A stretch of DNA of 64,000 bases from Chryseobacterium shigense (GTDB lineage: Bacteria > Bacteroidota > Bacteroidia > Flavobacteriales > Weeksellaceae), in the NCBI RefSeq assembly GCF_014207845.1, contig NZ_JACHLC010000002.1, forward strand, positions 1 to 64,000, in the 5' to 3' direction. Below the pieces are notes generated by a model that was given only the letters and a program-made list of their open reading frames with translations, had not been told where the DNA came from and searched no databases. Below, piece by piece: positions 43,362 through 52,354 of this stretch (the stretch's first letter is position 1; each line of letters starts with the position of its first letter). A program made the translations under genes and the position numbers.

Positions 43362-43980
43362 AAATATTGCTTTTGGAGCATTTTTACTAGTTTCCGGCTT
43401 CTTTTATGCACAAATGACAGCCATGTCAGGAACAGAAGCAAAAGCATTTGTAGCCAAAGTTTCTTCTGAAACCAAAGAGATTAAAACGCTGCAAAGTGAT
43501 TTTACCCAGACCAAAAAGATGGATTTCCTGGATAAAAATATTGTTACTTACGGCAAAATGTCATTAAAAACTCCAAATATGTTAAGCTGGAAATACACAA
43601 AACCTTACCAGTACAGCATTGTTTTTAAGGACAATAAAATTTTCATTAACGATCAGGGAAAAAAATCGTCTGTGGATGCTAAAAGCAAAACCTTTGAGAA
43701 GATCAATAAGCTGATTGTAGGAAGTTCGAACGGAAAAATGTTCAGCGATCCTGAATTTTCTGTTTCTTATTACAAAAACGGGAACTTCAATGTGGCGAAA
43801 TTCATCCCGAAATCTGCCCAGCTGCTGAAATATATCAAACAGATCGAGCTTCATTTTCCAAAGAACCAGTCTACGGTTTCACAGGTAAATATGACGGAAG
43901 CTTCCGGTGATACTACTAATATTGTTTTCAAAAATACAAAAATTAATGCTGCGATTGCTGCTTCGGAATTTAGCTTATAG
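43354..43980 (+). CDS. LolA-like outer-membrane lipoprotein carrier protein
   Basis: A 208-residue periplasmic protein with a signal peptide (IAFGAFLLVSGFFYAQ). The LolA fold is indicated by KTLQSDFTQTKKMDFLDKNIVTYGKMSLKTPNMLSWKYTKPYQYSIVFKDNKIFI, an antiparallel sheet with the conserved W and P-Y. LolA-like proteins are common in aryl-polyene clusters, where they probably ferry the hydrophobic product across the periplasm. Its gene is overlapped by the lipoprotein gene that follows. Confidence 0.86.
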   Translation: MIKNIAFGAFLLVSGFFYAQMTAMSGTEAKAFVAKVSSETKEIKTLQSDFTQTKKMDFLDKNIVTYGKMSLKTPNMLSWKYTKPYQYSIVFKDNKIFINDQGKKSSVDAKSKTFEKINKLIVGSSNGKMFSDPEFSVSYYKNGNFNVAKFIPKSAQLLKYIKQIELHFPKNQSTVSQVNMTEASGDTTNIVFKNTKINAAIAASEFSL

Positions 43981-44587
43981 CCTTGTTTTTGTGCTGCTTG
44001 TTTCCTGTAAAACTTACAAACTTACAGATGCAAAACCGGTTCAAAGCTCTGAAAAAACAGTTGAAAACCTATATTTTTCTTCCGATGAAGACTATGTTTA
44101 TAAATGCCAGATGGATATTTATAAAAACCATGTGAGCGGAATCCTGATCATTAAAAAGCTCAATGAGATGACTCACCGGGTGGCCATGACCTCAGATTTC
44201 GGAAATAAACTGATTGATTTCGAAATTTCTGAGAATAATTTTAAACTGAATTACGTTCTTCCGGATCTGGATAAAAAGATTGTAATTAATTTTTTAAAGA
44301 ATGATTTCCAACAGCTTCTTAAAAAGCAGTATCCTGTGAGTGAATCTTTTGAAAATAACAATTCTAAAATTTATCTGTCAAAGATTGATAATAAAGCCTA
44401 TTATCTTTTCTTCAATAAAGAAAACGGCCTTCTGAAAGAAATCATTTATACAAAAAACGACAAGGAAAAAATCGATTTTACTTTTGAGGCAAAAAAACAT
44501 ATCTTCGCGGATAGCTTAAACCTGCAACACAGGGATTTTAAGATCAATATAAAACTATTTCAAATAACTGAAACCGAACAGAATTAA
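43946..44587 (+). CDS. LolB-like outer-membrane lipoprotein candidate
   Basis: 213 residues from the ATG at 43946, giving a clean lipoprotein signal (LLLRNLAYSLVFVLLVSC, lipid Cys21). The start lies 35 bases inside the LolA-like gene. The mature part is predicted beta-rich with hydrophobic strands (KNHVSGILIIKKL; GNKLIDFEISENNFKLNYVLP). Size, lipid anchor and position after a LolA suggest a LolB-like acceptor at the outer membrane, but no diagnostic motif was seen. Confidence 0.62.
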   Translation: MLRLLLRNLAYSLVFVLLVSCKTYKLTDAKPVQSSEKTVENLYFSSDEDYVYKCQMDIYKNHVSGILIIKKLNEMTHRVAMTSDFGNKLIDFEISENNFKLNYVLPDLDKKIVINFLKNDFQQLLKKQYPVSESFENNNSKIYLSKIDNKAYYLFFNKENGLLKEIIYTKNDKEKIDFTFEAKKHIFADSLNLQHRDFKINIKLFQITETEQN

Positions 44588-44588
44588 C

Positions 44589-45191
44589 ATGAAAAAACTT
44601 CTATTTCTCATCACAGCACTTGTCTCGGGCTTTACTTTCTCACAGGTAACTTTTTCACCGGGAATAAGAGCGGGAGCCAATTTCTCTCACTTTTCAAACA
44701 GTGAAGAGTTTAATTATTACTATGACGAAGAGTTTCCCAATGCCGAAAAGCCCTATTTGGATTACAAAACCAAAACAGACTTTTACATCGGTTTTCTGGG
44801 AAATATCCGTTTTGCAAAATTTTATGCCCTGCAACCGGAAATTAATTATTCCAGGCAGGGAGCAAAAATAAGTACCAACGTTAACAACTGGGATGGGAAA
44901 GAACTTTCTGTATCTTATCTGGGACTGCAGCTTGTGAACAAATTTTATTTCAATCAGTTCAATGTACATGTTGGGCCGACTTTGGAATTTGTGGTGGATA
45001 AAAAGAATTTTGATCCTGAAAATGAGATTGATCTTGGAATTACTGCCGGTTTAGGTTACGACATTACTAAAAACTTCGGTATCGAAGCAAGGGTAAAAAA
45101 AGGCTTCATCCCTGTGGACAGCTATAACAGAAATCATTCTAATGTTGTTTTCCAGACGGGGATTTACTATACATTTAACATGAAAAAATAG
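44589..45191 (+). CDS. Outer-membrane beta-barrel protein (porin/PorT-like)
   Basis: 200 residues with a signal peptide ending TFSQ (about residue 19). The mature chain begins VTFSPGIRAGANFSHFS, the usual start of Bacteroidota eight-strand barrels, and alternates hydrophobic and polar residues to a final strand FQTGIYYTFNMKK. It starts two bases after the lipoprotein stop. Together with LolA/LolB-like neighbours, it may place or stabilise pigment in the outer membrane (inference). Confidence 0.78.
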   Translation: MKKLLFLITALVSGFTFSQVTFSPGIRAGANFSHFSNSEEFNYYYDEEFPNAEKPYLDYKTKTDFYIGFLGNIRFAKFYALQPEINYSRQGAKISTNVNNWDGKELSVSYLGLQLVNKFYFNQFNVHVGPTLEFVVDKKNFDPENEIDLGITAGLGYDITKNFGIEARVKKGFIPVDSYNRNHSNVVFQTGIYYTFNMKK

Positions 45192-45195
45192 CGAT

Positions 45196-45567
45196 ATGCA
45201 AACTATTCTTACAGACTTTTATACTTTAGAATCTTATGAAAAGGCAGAAAACGGAAGTTTCACTGCCCATATTCATCTGAATAAAGATCATACTATTTTT
45301 AAAGGCCATTTTCCGGGAAATCCGGTAACGCCGGGAGTCTGTATGATGCAGATTGTAAAAGAGCTGACGGAAGAATTCACCGGCTCGAAATTATTCCTGA
45401 AAACAGCTTCCAATGTAAAATTCATGGCCATCATTAATCCTTTTGAGACACCTGATCTGAAGCTTCAGCTGGATATTACCGAAAATGAAGAAGATGTTAA
45501 AGTAAAGAATACAACATCTTTTGGCGAGACTATTGCATTAAAAATGTCAGTAAGCTATAAAAAATAA
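45196..45567 (+). CDS. ApeI/FabZ-like 3-hydroxyacyl-ACP dehydratase
   Basis: A 123-residue hot-dog protein with the FabA/FabZ motif FKGHFPGNPVTPGVCMMQ. His38 occupies the catalytic position. The residue 14 positions later, Glu in FabZ, is Gln52 here. It probably introduces double bases of the polyene by dehydrating 3-hydroxyacyl-ACP, pairing with the reductase at 56572. It begins four bases after the barrel gene. Confidence 0.85.
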   Translation: MQTILTDFYTLESYEKAENGSFTAHIHLNKDHTIFKGHFPGNPVTPGVCMMQIVKELTEEFTGSKLFLKTASNVKFMAIINPFETPDLKLQLDITENEEDVKVKNTTSFGETIALKMSVSYKK

Positions 45568-45570
45568 TTT

Positions 45571-46047
45571 ATGAAACTTTTTCTATCTCTTATAACCGCT
45601 TTTATTTTTTTCTTTCAAAGTGATCTCGAAGCTTTAAGAAACAGCTATGCAAAAGCTAACCAGTCTAATGCCAATACAGAAGCCTTCATTAATCTTGCTG
45701 AAAAACAATCCGGCTCTGATGCTGTAACCACCGGTTATAAAGCTGCTGCAAAGATCATGGAAGCAAAGATTGCCAAAAGCAACAGAAAAGCACTTGTAAA
45801 AAGCGGAGCCACCAACCTTGAAAGCGTTATTAAAAGTAACCCTAATAATATTGAACTTCGCCTGATCAGATTAAGTGTTCAGGAGAATATTCCTAAGATA
45901 GTAGGCTACAGAGGCAGTATCAAGGATGATAAAGCATTTCTGATTAATAATTACAGCAAGCAGAACACAGCCCTGAAAAGTTATGTGAAAAAATTTGCAA
46001 TGCAGTCCAAATCCTTTACAGATACTGAAAGAGCTACTATAAAATAA
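45571..46047 (+). CDS. Exported helical hypothetical protein
   Basis: 158 residues of unknown function. A short signal sequence (MKLFLSLITAFIFFFQ) precedes an Ala/Lys/Asn-rich, probably all-helical mature part with repeated short motifs (LRNSYAKANQSNANTEAFINLAEK; LESVIKSNPNNIELRLIRLSVQENIPKIVGY), reminiscent of TPR-like helices. It starts three bases after the dehydratase and four bases before the glycosyltransferase gene, so it belongs to unit 2. It is probably periplasmic. Confidence 0.65.
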   Translation: MKLFLSLITAFIFFFQSDLEALRNSYAKANQSNANTEAFINLAEKQSGSDAVTTGYKAAAKIMEAKIAKSNRKALVKSGATNLESVIKSNPNNIELRLIRLSVQENIPKIVGYRGSIKDDKAFLINNYSKQNTALKSYVKKFAMQSKSFTDTERATIK

Positions 46048-46051
46048 AACC

Positions 46052-47224
46052 ATGACCCTTCCTGAAGTACAAAATGCAATTTCTGAAAAGAAGATTTGTG
46101 TTTTAATACCTACCTATAATAATGAAAAAACTCTGAAAAGAGTGATAGACGGTGTTCTGGACTACACCGACAGCATTATTGCAGTAAATGACGGTTCTAC
46201 GGATTCTACCCCACAAATATTATCACAATACCCTCAGATAACAGTTATATCCCTGCCGGAAAACAAAGGAAAGGGCAACGGACTTAAAATTGGCTTCAGA
46301 AAGGCGAAAGAACTTGGTTATCATTACACTATTACTATTGATTCTGACGGCCAGCATTATCCCGATGACATACCGGTATTCGTGGAAACATTGCTTCAGG
46401 AAAAGGAAGATATACTTCTTATAGGGAACCGGAATATGTCACAGGACGGAATTCCAAAAAAAAGCAGCTTCGGAAACAGATTTTCGAACTTCTGGTTCTG
46501 GTTTGAAACGGGAATAAAGCTTGAAGATACACAATCCGGATACAGATTATATCCTTTGCTAAGGATTCCTGAGAAATACTTTACCCCAAAATTCGAATTC
46601 GAGATCGAAATCATTGTAAGGACAGCCTGGAGACATGTTCCGGTGAAGAATGTCCCGGTAAAAGTTTTGTATGATCCGGCGGAAAGGGTTTCCCATTTCA
46701 GGCCTTTCAAAGATTTTACACGGATCAGTATTCTGAATACTATTTTGGTAACGATAACCCTGCTTTACATTATTCCGAGAAACTTCGTGAATAACTTCAA
46801 AAAAAAAAGCCTTAAAAGGTTCTTAAAGGAAGATGTTCTGGAAAGTGACGGCAGCAACCGGACAAAAGCTTTTTCAATTGCTCTTGGTGTTTTTATAGGA
46901 CTTTCTCCCTTTTGGGGATTTCATACTTTACTTGTTATTTCGTTATCAGTTCTTTTTAAGCTAAACAAAGTCCTGGCGTTTATTGCCTCCAATGTAAGCC
47001 TTCCACCTTTTATTCCTTTTGTGATTGCCGCTTCCCTGTTTCTAGGTTCGCCTTTTGTACATGGTGACAGTAATATTTTAAGCAGTAATCTCGATTTTGA
47101 GCTTATTAAAAACAATCTGCTTCAATACGTAATCGGAAGTGCTATTCTGGCCACTTCAATGTCTGCTCTTTGCGGAATTGCAACATTCCTTTTTTTGAAT
47201 AAACTGAACCCGGAGAATAATTGA
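46052..47224 (+). CDS. Family 2 glycosyltransferase fused to DUF2062 membrane domain
   Basis: 390 residues. Residues 10-230 form a GT2 domain similar to dolichyl-phosphate mannose synthase-like enzymes (PTYNNEKTLKRVIDG; AVNDGSTDST; DSD at 97-99 in TIDSDGQHYPDD). A helix follows (about 230-250). Residues 265-385 are a DUF2062 domain with FIGLSPFWGFHTLLVISLSVLFKLNK and further membrane helices. Glycosyltransferases of this kind occur in aryl-polyene loci. It may glycosylate a lipid anchor of the pigment (inference). It is the last gene of unit 2. Confidence 0.85.
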   Translation: MTLPEVQNAISEKKICVLIPTYNNEKTLKRVIDGVLDYTDSIIAVNDGSTDSTPQILSQYPQITVISLPENKGKGNGLKIGFRKAKELGYHYTITIDSDGQHYPDDIPVFVETLLQEKEDILLIGNRNMSQDGIPKKSSFGNRFSNFWFWFETGIKLEDTQSGYRLYPLLRIPEKYFTPKFEFEIEIIVRTAWRHVPVKNVPVKVLYDPAERVSHFRPFKDFTRISILNTILVTITLLYIIPRNFVNNFKKKSLKRFLKEDVLESDGSNRTKAFSIALGVFIGLSPFWGFHTLLVISLSVLFKLNKVLAFIASNVSLPPFIPFVIAASLFLGSPFVHGDSNILSSNLDFELIKNNLLQYVIGSAILATSMSALCGIATFLFLNKLNPENN

Positions 47225-47330
47225 GAAAGAAAGGTAGAAGCAGGAAGATGGAAGTTATAGCAATTAGAAACAGTCATTATAATTCGGTTTTTATTGTTAT
47301 TTTGAGTCTACTCTACATTTTGCGATATTA

Positions 47331-47365
47331 AAAACAAAAAGCCTTGAAGCAGAACTTCAAGACTT
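47331..47365 (-). terminator. Terminator after the M36 peptidase gene
   Basis: CTTGAAG / CTTCAAG arms with a five-base loop (47343-47361), preceded on the plus strand by an A-rich run, about 35 bases beyond the stop at 47399. It acts on minus-strand transcripts; some function for the convergent plus unit is also possible. Confidence 0.75.
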
Positions 47366-47398
47366 TCATAGGAAATTGTAATTATTCTAATTTTTATT

Positions 47399-50047
47399 TT
47401 ACTTTGATACGATAATTTTCTGACTGTAATCAATATCATTACCACTGATTTTCACCATATAGACACCATTCAACAGGGTATTTACATTCACGGTAGTCTG
47501 TTTGTTCAGATTGATTTTTTCTGAAGTCACCAATTTTCCGGTAAAATCATAGATTGAAACGGTAGTAATTCCGGACAGATCCATTCCTGAAGGAGTTTTT
47601 ATAGTAAACTCTGTTTTAACCGGGTTCGGATAGATAGATATTCCTTTAGAGTCTGATGCTGTTTCGTTTACTCCCAGCACGCCACATTCGGCAGGAATGG
47701 TGAAATCCTGAACCTGATCATTCAAATCCGGAGCAGGCTGATTCGCACCGATATACAGGCCGTTAAGCCCTCCTGGAGCAGCATTCACCCCTAATCCTCT
47801 TTTAGCAAAAACTCTCCAGATCATACATTTATCTTCTCCTCCTATCCTGGCCTGATCAGCTGCAAGGATAGCATCTCTTCCCTGTACAAAGCTCGGGTTA
47901 CAAGGCTGAAGTTTAAGAGCATCCATTACAAGCTGTAACACCCTGGCGCTTCCACTGTTAGGATTAGCCAATACATTACTGTTATAACCGTATTTTTCCA
48001 CATACTTCCAGTTAAGGTCCCAGAGCATTGTTGCCCAAATGAAACCAATACTGTGTACATCAGGTACAGTAATAGCAATTCCGAGTATGCTGCCATTAAC
48101 TTTCATACCGTTTGTTCTTCCATAGGTATAATTGTTAACTGCAAAATCAGGAGAATATCTGGCAGGGCGTATACCTGCTCCATTTACAGCCTCGCCACCG
48201 GTAAAGGTTCCGATTGCTCTGGGAACTGAAGCATTATCTCCAGGCCGGTTGGTAACCATCAGAGCAAAGAAATCGGACCATCCTTCACCCATTTGTTCGT
48301 TGGATGTGGAATATGATAAACAGCTGCTTCCCGTACCCGTAAGACGGTTAGAAATTCCATGTCCGTATTCGTGAGATATGATCCCGTTATCCAAACTTGC
48401 ATCTTTATAAACGGCATCAGTTTTCAAGGTAGCGTTACTTACAACACCATTAGTCAGCTCATTAACCAAAAATTCACCTTCTGATTTCCCTACCATGATT
48501 GTAGGAATGGTAATTGTGTTATCTGTTCCTCCCATCCCTACAGGCTGGTCACTTGCCGGGTGATATTGTATTACCCCGATTGCTCCGGCATTTTGAAGAT
48601 TCTTGGTTTTAACCGCAAAACCACAGGTAGCTGCCGTTACAACTGCTATCTTACCGGTTAAGCTTCCTGCTGCAACCGCTGTACAGGCATCTGCTGGGGT
48701 TGAAAGAGCAAGGTTTCCTGTTACAGGCGGATTTCCTATAAGCTGGGGACCGAAATTGGCTGTAGTGGCTACGGGAGTTCTGGAAACATAGCTTGTAGGT
48801 GAGTTATAATACAGATATCTCACTCCGTTAGGTACAAAAAGGAACATCTGCATTCTTCCGCTGGTTCCATCAGCACCCGGGTTAAAATTAGCATTGTTAA
48901 GCCCGCTTCCGTCTCTGGCTTCTGCGAGTACGGGATCATTTCCGGCACCTCCATTTGTAAAATTGTTGGTCTGGTAGTTTCTCGCGGACTCTGTAAATCC
49001 AAATTTATAAAATACATCATGCATCTTGTTTGTTGTATAGAATAAATTGGTTACTGCTGCAGAAGTATAGTTTTGCTGTGACAATGTGATATCCAGCGGG
49101 AAATCAAATGCTCTTGCAGCTCCTCCGTCAGGGGAAAACTGAGCGGTATTTGTATTGGCCTCGTCAGTGTAGGCAAAGGCATTATTTCCTCTTGTTATGG
49201 TATAATGGTTGGTCCCGTCAGAATGCCATCCTTCCGGAGAAGCAGTTAAATCCCACGGATTGTTAATAAGTGTTCTGCTTCCAAATGTAGGTGCTTCAAC
49301 GGGAAATGCTAAAACATTGTAAGAAGCATTATCCGGTGCCAGAACAAAATTCTTATTAGGAGTATTACTCTCTGGCTTTACATAGGCAGGAAGTGCAGTA
49401 GACTGAGTATTCTGTCCTGCTTCAGGAAGTTCTGTAGGGAGGTGTTCAAAAGCACCATCATGAAAATTACATGACAGCGTTGTATTTTCCTGATACAAAA
49501 CGGAACCGTCATCTGAGCTGATGATCAGATTCCAAACATTGCTTGTCCCTTTTTCCTCAACATTGAACTGATATCCCAGGATCAGCTCCCCGCCTTTTGC
49601 AAAATAAACCAGGTTGGTTTTTAATGGCTCTTCTTTTCCTTCTCTGTCTTTAAAGGTAGGCAAGCCGTTAAATTTCTTTGCGGCTTCTGCCACCAAGGAG
49701 CTTTTCATGGTATTCTGCTTCCCTTTTACACGGGATGGGTAGGTTTTAATAAAGGAATCTGCAAAGCTCAATACTTTACCTTCTCTGATCAGCACATTGG
49801 CTGAGCTTCCAAAAACCGGAATGCCATTGATGGTCTGCTGTATTCCTACAACATCTCCTTTTAAACTTGCAGAAGGATCAACGTTTACAATGGTAAATGC
49901 TTTAAGTTCAGGATTTATTTTTTGAAATGTTTTTTCCGAGTTAACATAGTCTTTGATTACCTGCTCATGCTTTTGGGCAGAAAGTATACTGAAACTAAAG
50001 AAAGAACAAAGCAATAAAACCTTAACACTGACTAGAATTTTTTTCAT
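47399..50047 (-). CDS. T9SS-exported M36 fungalysin-type metallopeptidase
   Basis: 882 residues. A signal peptide ends at LSAQ (about residue 25). A fungalysin/thermolysin propeptide follows (to about 215), then the catalytic region with the zinc motif HEYGH (His559, Glu560, His563) and the downstream Glu in NEQMGEGWSDFFA. A PA domain is inserted before the zinc motif (about 440-530). The C-terminal T9SS sorting domain is at about 810-882 (IYPNPVKTEFTI, LLNGVYMVKI). It is an extracellular protease and has no evident link to pigment synthesis. Confidence 0.93.
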   Translation of the reverse strand: MKKILVSVKVLLLCSFFSFSILSAQKHEQVIKDYVNSEKTFQKINPELKAFTIVNVDPSASLKGDVVGIQQTINGIPVFGSSANVLIREGKVLSFADSFIKTYPSRVKGKQNTMKSSLVAEAAKKFNGLPTFKDREGKEEPLKTNLVYFAKGGELILGYQFNVEEKGTSNVWNLIISSDDGSVLYQENTTLSCNFHDGAFEHLPTELPEAGQNTQSTALPAYVKPESNTPNKNFVLAPDNASYNVLAFPVEAPTFGSRTLINNPWDLTASPEGWHSDGTNHYTITRGNNAFAYTDEANTNTAQFSPDGGAARAFDFPLDITLSQQNYTSAAVTNLFYTTNKMHDVFYKFGFTESARNYQTNNFTNGGAGNDPVLAEARDGSGLNNANFNPGADGTSGRMQMFLFVPNGVRYLYYNSPTSYVSRTPVATTANFGPQLIGNPPVTGNLALSTPADACTAVAAGSLTGKIAVVTAATCGFAVKTKNLQNAGAIGVIQYHPASDQPVGMGGTDNTITIPTIMVGKSEGEFLVNELTNGVVSNATLKTDAVYKDASLDNGIISHEYGHGISNRLTGTGSSCLSYSTSNEQMGEGWSDFFALMVTNRPGDNASVPRAIGTFTGGEAVNGAGIRPARYSPDFAVNNYTYGRTNGMKVNGSILGIAITVPDVHSIGFIWATMLWDLNWKYVEKYGYNSNVLANPNSGSARVLQLVMDALKLQPCNPSFVQGRDAILAADQARIGGEDKCMIWRVFAKRGLGVNAAPGGLNGLYIGANQPAPDLNDQVQDFTIPAECGVLGVNETASDSKGISIYPNPVKTEFTIKTPSGMDLSGITTVSIYDFTGKLVTSEKINLNKQTTVNVNTLLNGVYMVKISGNDIDYSQKIIVSK

Positions 50048-50306
50048 ATGTATTACTTTTTATTGATGTGATTGTGGTATTTCATTAGTTAGTAGCAAAA
50101 ACCACAAAATGTTACATTATTTACAATGAAAATTCAATAATCATCAAATAATAACAATGCAAAAAATCATTTTATATATGAAATTGTTAAATAAGTCAAA
50201 TTATCTGAAATTTTAATTCTATCCTAGAACAATTGTACAAGGGCTTTTAAGAATCATTTGTCCACAATTCTTTACATCTTCCTACAGAGACAGGATCTAG
50301 GTAAAA

Positions 50307-50672
50307 TTATTTAAAAACAATATCCGAAAAGGATAACGGTCCCATAATGACGGTTACAAATATGGCGAGAATAACCAGAACAAGCTGATACTGATAATAG
50401 GTTTTTGCTTTATCTTCGTCCTTCGCTTCAAAAGTAAACTTAATGTTATCCGGTTTTCTGATCATTAGCCAAATGAAAGGCAGAATTGCAAGATTTAACA
50501 GAATTGGAGCAAAAAGGAACAATTTGCTTCCAAATCCGTCATTTCTCCCGCCATATCCATGAATAGGGATAACATCCGGTATTGAGCTGTATACCGTAAG
50601 CAGATAAGCCGTGTAGCCGATGATAATGATAAAAGGAACACAGAACAGTAATTGTATATGTCTGGGGATCAT
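50307..50672 (-). CDS. DUF1648-like small membrane protein
   Basis: 121 residues with three predicted membrane helices: about 8-28, 48-68 and 96-117. VIPIHGYGGRNDGFGSKLFLF between helices 1 and 2 matches the DUF1648 pattern (IPxHxxxxGxxD). Its start codon overlaps the stop of the C45 gene (ATGA), so it is the last gene of unit 3. Its function is unknown. Confidence 0.72.
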   Translation of the reverse strand: MIPRHIQLLFCVPFIIIIGYTAYLLTVYSSIPDVIPIHGYGGRNDGFGSKLFLFAPILLNLAILPFIWLMIRKPDNIKFTFEAKDEDKAKTYYQYQLVLVILAIFVTVIMGPLSFSDIVFK

Positions 50673-52354
50673 TTTAGCTTCTTTAAAGTTTTTCTGAGGT
50701 ATTTTTCCACATTCTGCCTGTCCGGAATTGTAGTAATTTCTTTTGTGAGAGCTTTCTCGAATTCAGCTTTTGCTTTTGAAAACTCATTAATGTCAAAATA
50801 ATACTTCCCGGCCTGATAATATACGAACCAAAAATCAGGATTCATAGACTGGTAATAGGGAATAAAATCATCAGTTAATGCTATATCTTTTTTGTTGTCT
50901 ATGGCGTCGCTCACTTCCTCGCCTAACATTTTAGAGATTTCATAATTATTGAATTCTTCTGAATCTGCGAAAGGATCTCTGGCAATATTAAGTGCTGTTT
51001 TTGATTTTAAACTTTCCTGTGCATTCTTACCGGAAAAGATCTCATTCAGGTCATAGCAGACAAATTCTCCCAGCTGATAAGGATTTGAAGAAACCCAGAC
51101 CAGTCTTTTTTCAGGTGAAAAAATAACAGCATGATGTGCCAGTAACTGATTGATGGCTTTTTCATTTCCATAGCCTATTTTTTCACCCTTTAAACCTGAT
51201 TTGTCACGCAAAACGGCAGCCATTTTTTCCGGGTTCAGCTTTTTCTTTTCTTCCAGAAGTTCCTGAAGTTTTTCGTAGCGGTATTCGGAGTGGCTTTCTA
51301 TGATGTGTTTTTGGTTTCTTTTATCATCTTTATAAGCTTCGGACTGAAAATGATTGGTACAGAAAACCCTGCTGGTATTTTCAACTCTGTACACACCGAA
51401 ATTTTCAGGAGAAACTTCAATAATCACGGCATTTCTATCATTTGCGCTTCCTACCAGGATGGATTCGGAAACAAAAACTTTCCTTTTTTTCGCAATGGCA
51501 ATTGCCTCATCAATATTTTTTGCATACTGCAGGATTTCTCTTGTGACAAGAGAAATAGGTGTTTTGGCAGTTAGAGGTATTTTAGATTTTCCTGCATTGA
51601 TTGTTACGGTGATGCCCTCTTTATTCATTCCTGAAACTACGCCTATCATTCCCGGCCAGCTTACAGACATATAGGGAATTCCGGCTTCCGGTTCTACAAA
51701 TTCTATCAGTTTATTTTTAGCGAATTCATCTCCTACATAAAAATCGAAGTTTCTTCCGATCAGTAATTGGCCATCTTCCGTGTTTTCATTCCAGACAGCC
51801 AGTGAAGTACAGCCTACCATCGCCAGATCCTGCATGGCATGGCCGATGTCGTGAGCCCCGTGAAGATACAGACTGCGAAGGTATTTTGGAGCGATAAAGT
51901 TGTATTGATCTGAGGAATATTGTGACAGCCCATATAATTCTGCCTGGTAATCTTCCCTTACGTTCAGGTACATTTTCCTGTTGTACCATTTCAGGAATCC
52001 TCGAAGCAGCTTCTGTTTAAATTTAGAGGGAACAATACCTTCCACTTTGGAGAAAAAAATTTCTTCCTGCTTCTGCATCAGGTTTTGAGTTAAGGCTCCG
52101 TTGTTATATCCAAGCTGTAAGGGATTTCCTTTGATGTAAAGCTCCCAGAGCTGCTGCTTATTTTTGGTTAAATAATTCCTGTTAAAACTGAATGTGGAAT
52201 CATTGATCTTATCTACTTTTGGCGTTTCCAGAGCATAGGTACTGATATCCGGGATATGGTGGATCGATTTTGAAATACCACATGAAATAAGACAAAGAAC
52301 AAGGAAAAATTGAATTCCTGTTAACGGTATTGTAAGCCTTCTACTTTTTTTCAT
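50669..52354 (-). CDS. C45-family autoproteolytic acyltransferase/hydrolase lipoprotein
   Basis: 561 residues. A lipobox (LVLCLISC, lipid Cys25) suggests envelope localisation. The Ntn-hydrolase core starts at Cys182 in MVGCTSLAVWNE, the expected self-cleavage and nucleophile site of C45/acyl-CoA:6-APA acyltransferase-like proteins, followed by IGRNFDFYVGDE. The C-terminal 100 residues look like a TPR-like helical repeat. The gene overlaps the CrtI-like oxidoreductase by 14 bases. Acyl transfer or ester/amide hydrolysis in the periplasm is likely, and joining or maturing the pigment is possible (inference). Confidence 0.8.
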   Translation of the reverse strand: MKKSRRLTIPLTGIQFFLVLCLISCGISKSIHHIPDISTYALETPKVDKINDSTFSFNRNYLTKNKQQLWELYIKGNPLQLGYNNGALTQNLMQKQEEIFFSKVEGIVPSKFKQKLLRGFLKWYNRKMYLNVREDYQAELYGLSQYSSDQYNFIAPKYLRSLYLHGAHDIGHAMQDLAMVGCTSLAVWNENTEDGQLLIGRNFDFYVGDEFAKNKLIEFVEPEAGIPYMSVSWPGMIGVVSGMNKEGITVTINAGKSKIPLTAKTPISLVTREILQYAKNIDEAIAIAKKRKVFVSESILVGSANDRNAVIIEVSPENFGVYRVENTSRVFCTNHFQSEAYKDDKRNQKHIIESHSEYRYEKLQELLEEKKKLNPEKMAAVLRDKSGLKGEKIGYGNEKAINQLLAHHAVIFSPEKRLVWVSSNPYQLGEFVCYDLNEIFSGKNAQESLKSKTALNIARDPFADSEEFNNYEISKMLGEEVSDAIDNKKDIALTDDFIPYYQSMNPDFWFVYYQAGKYYFDINEFSKAKAEFEKALTKEITTIPDRQNVEKYLRKTLKKLK

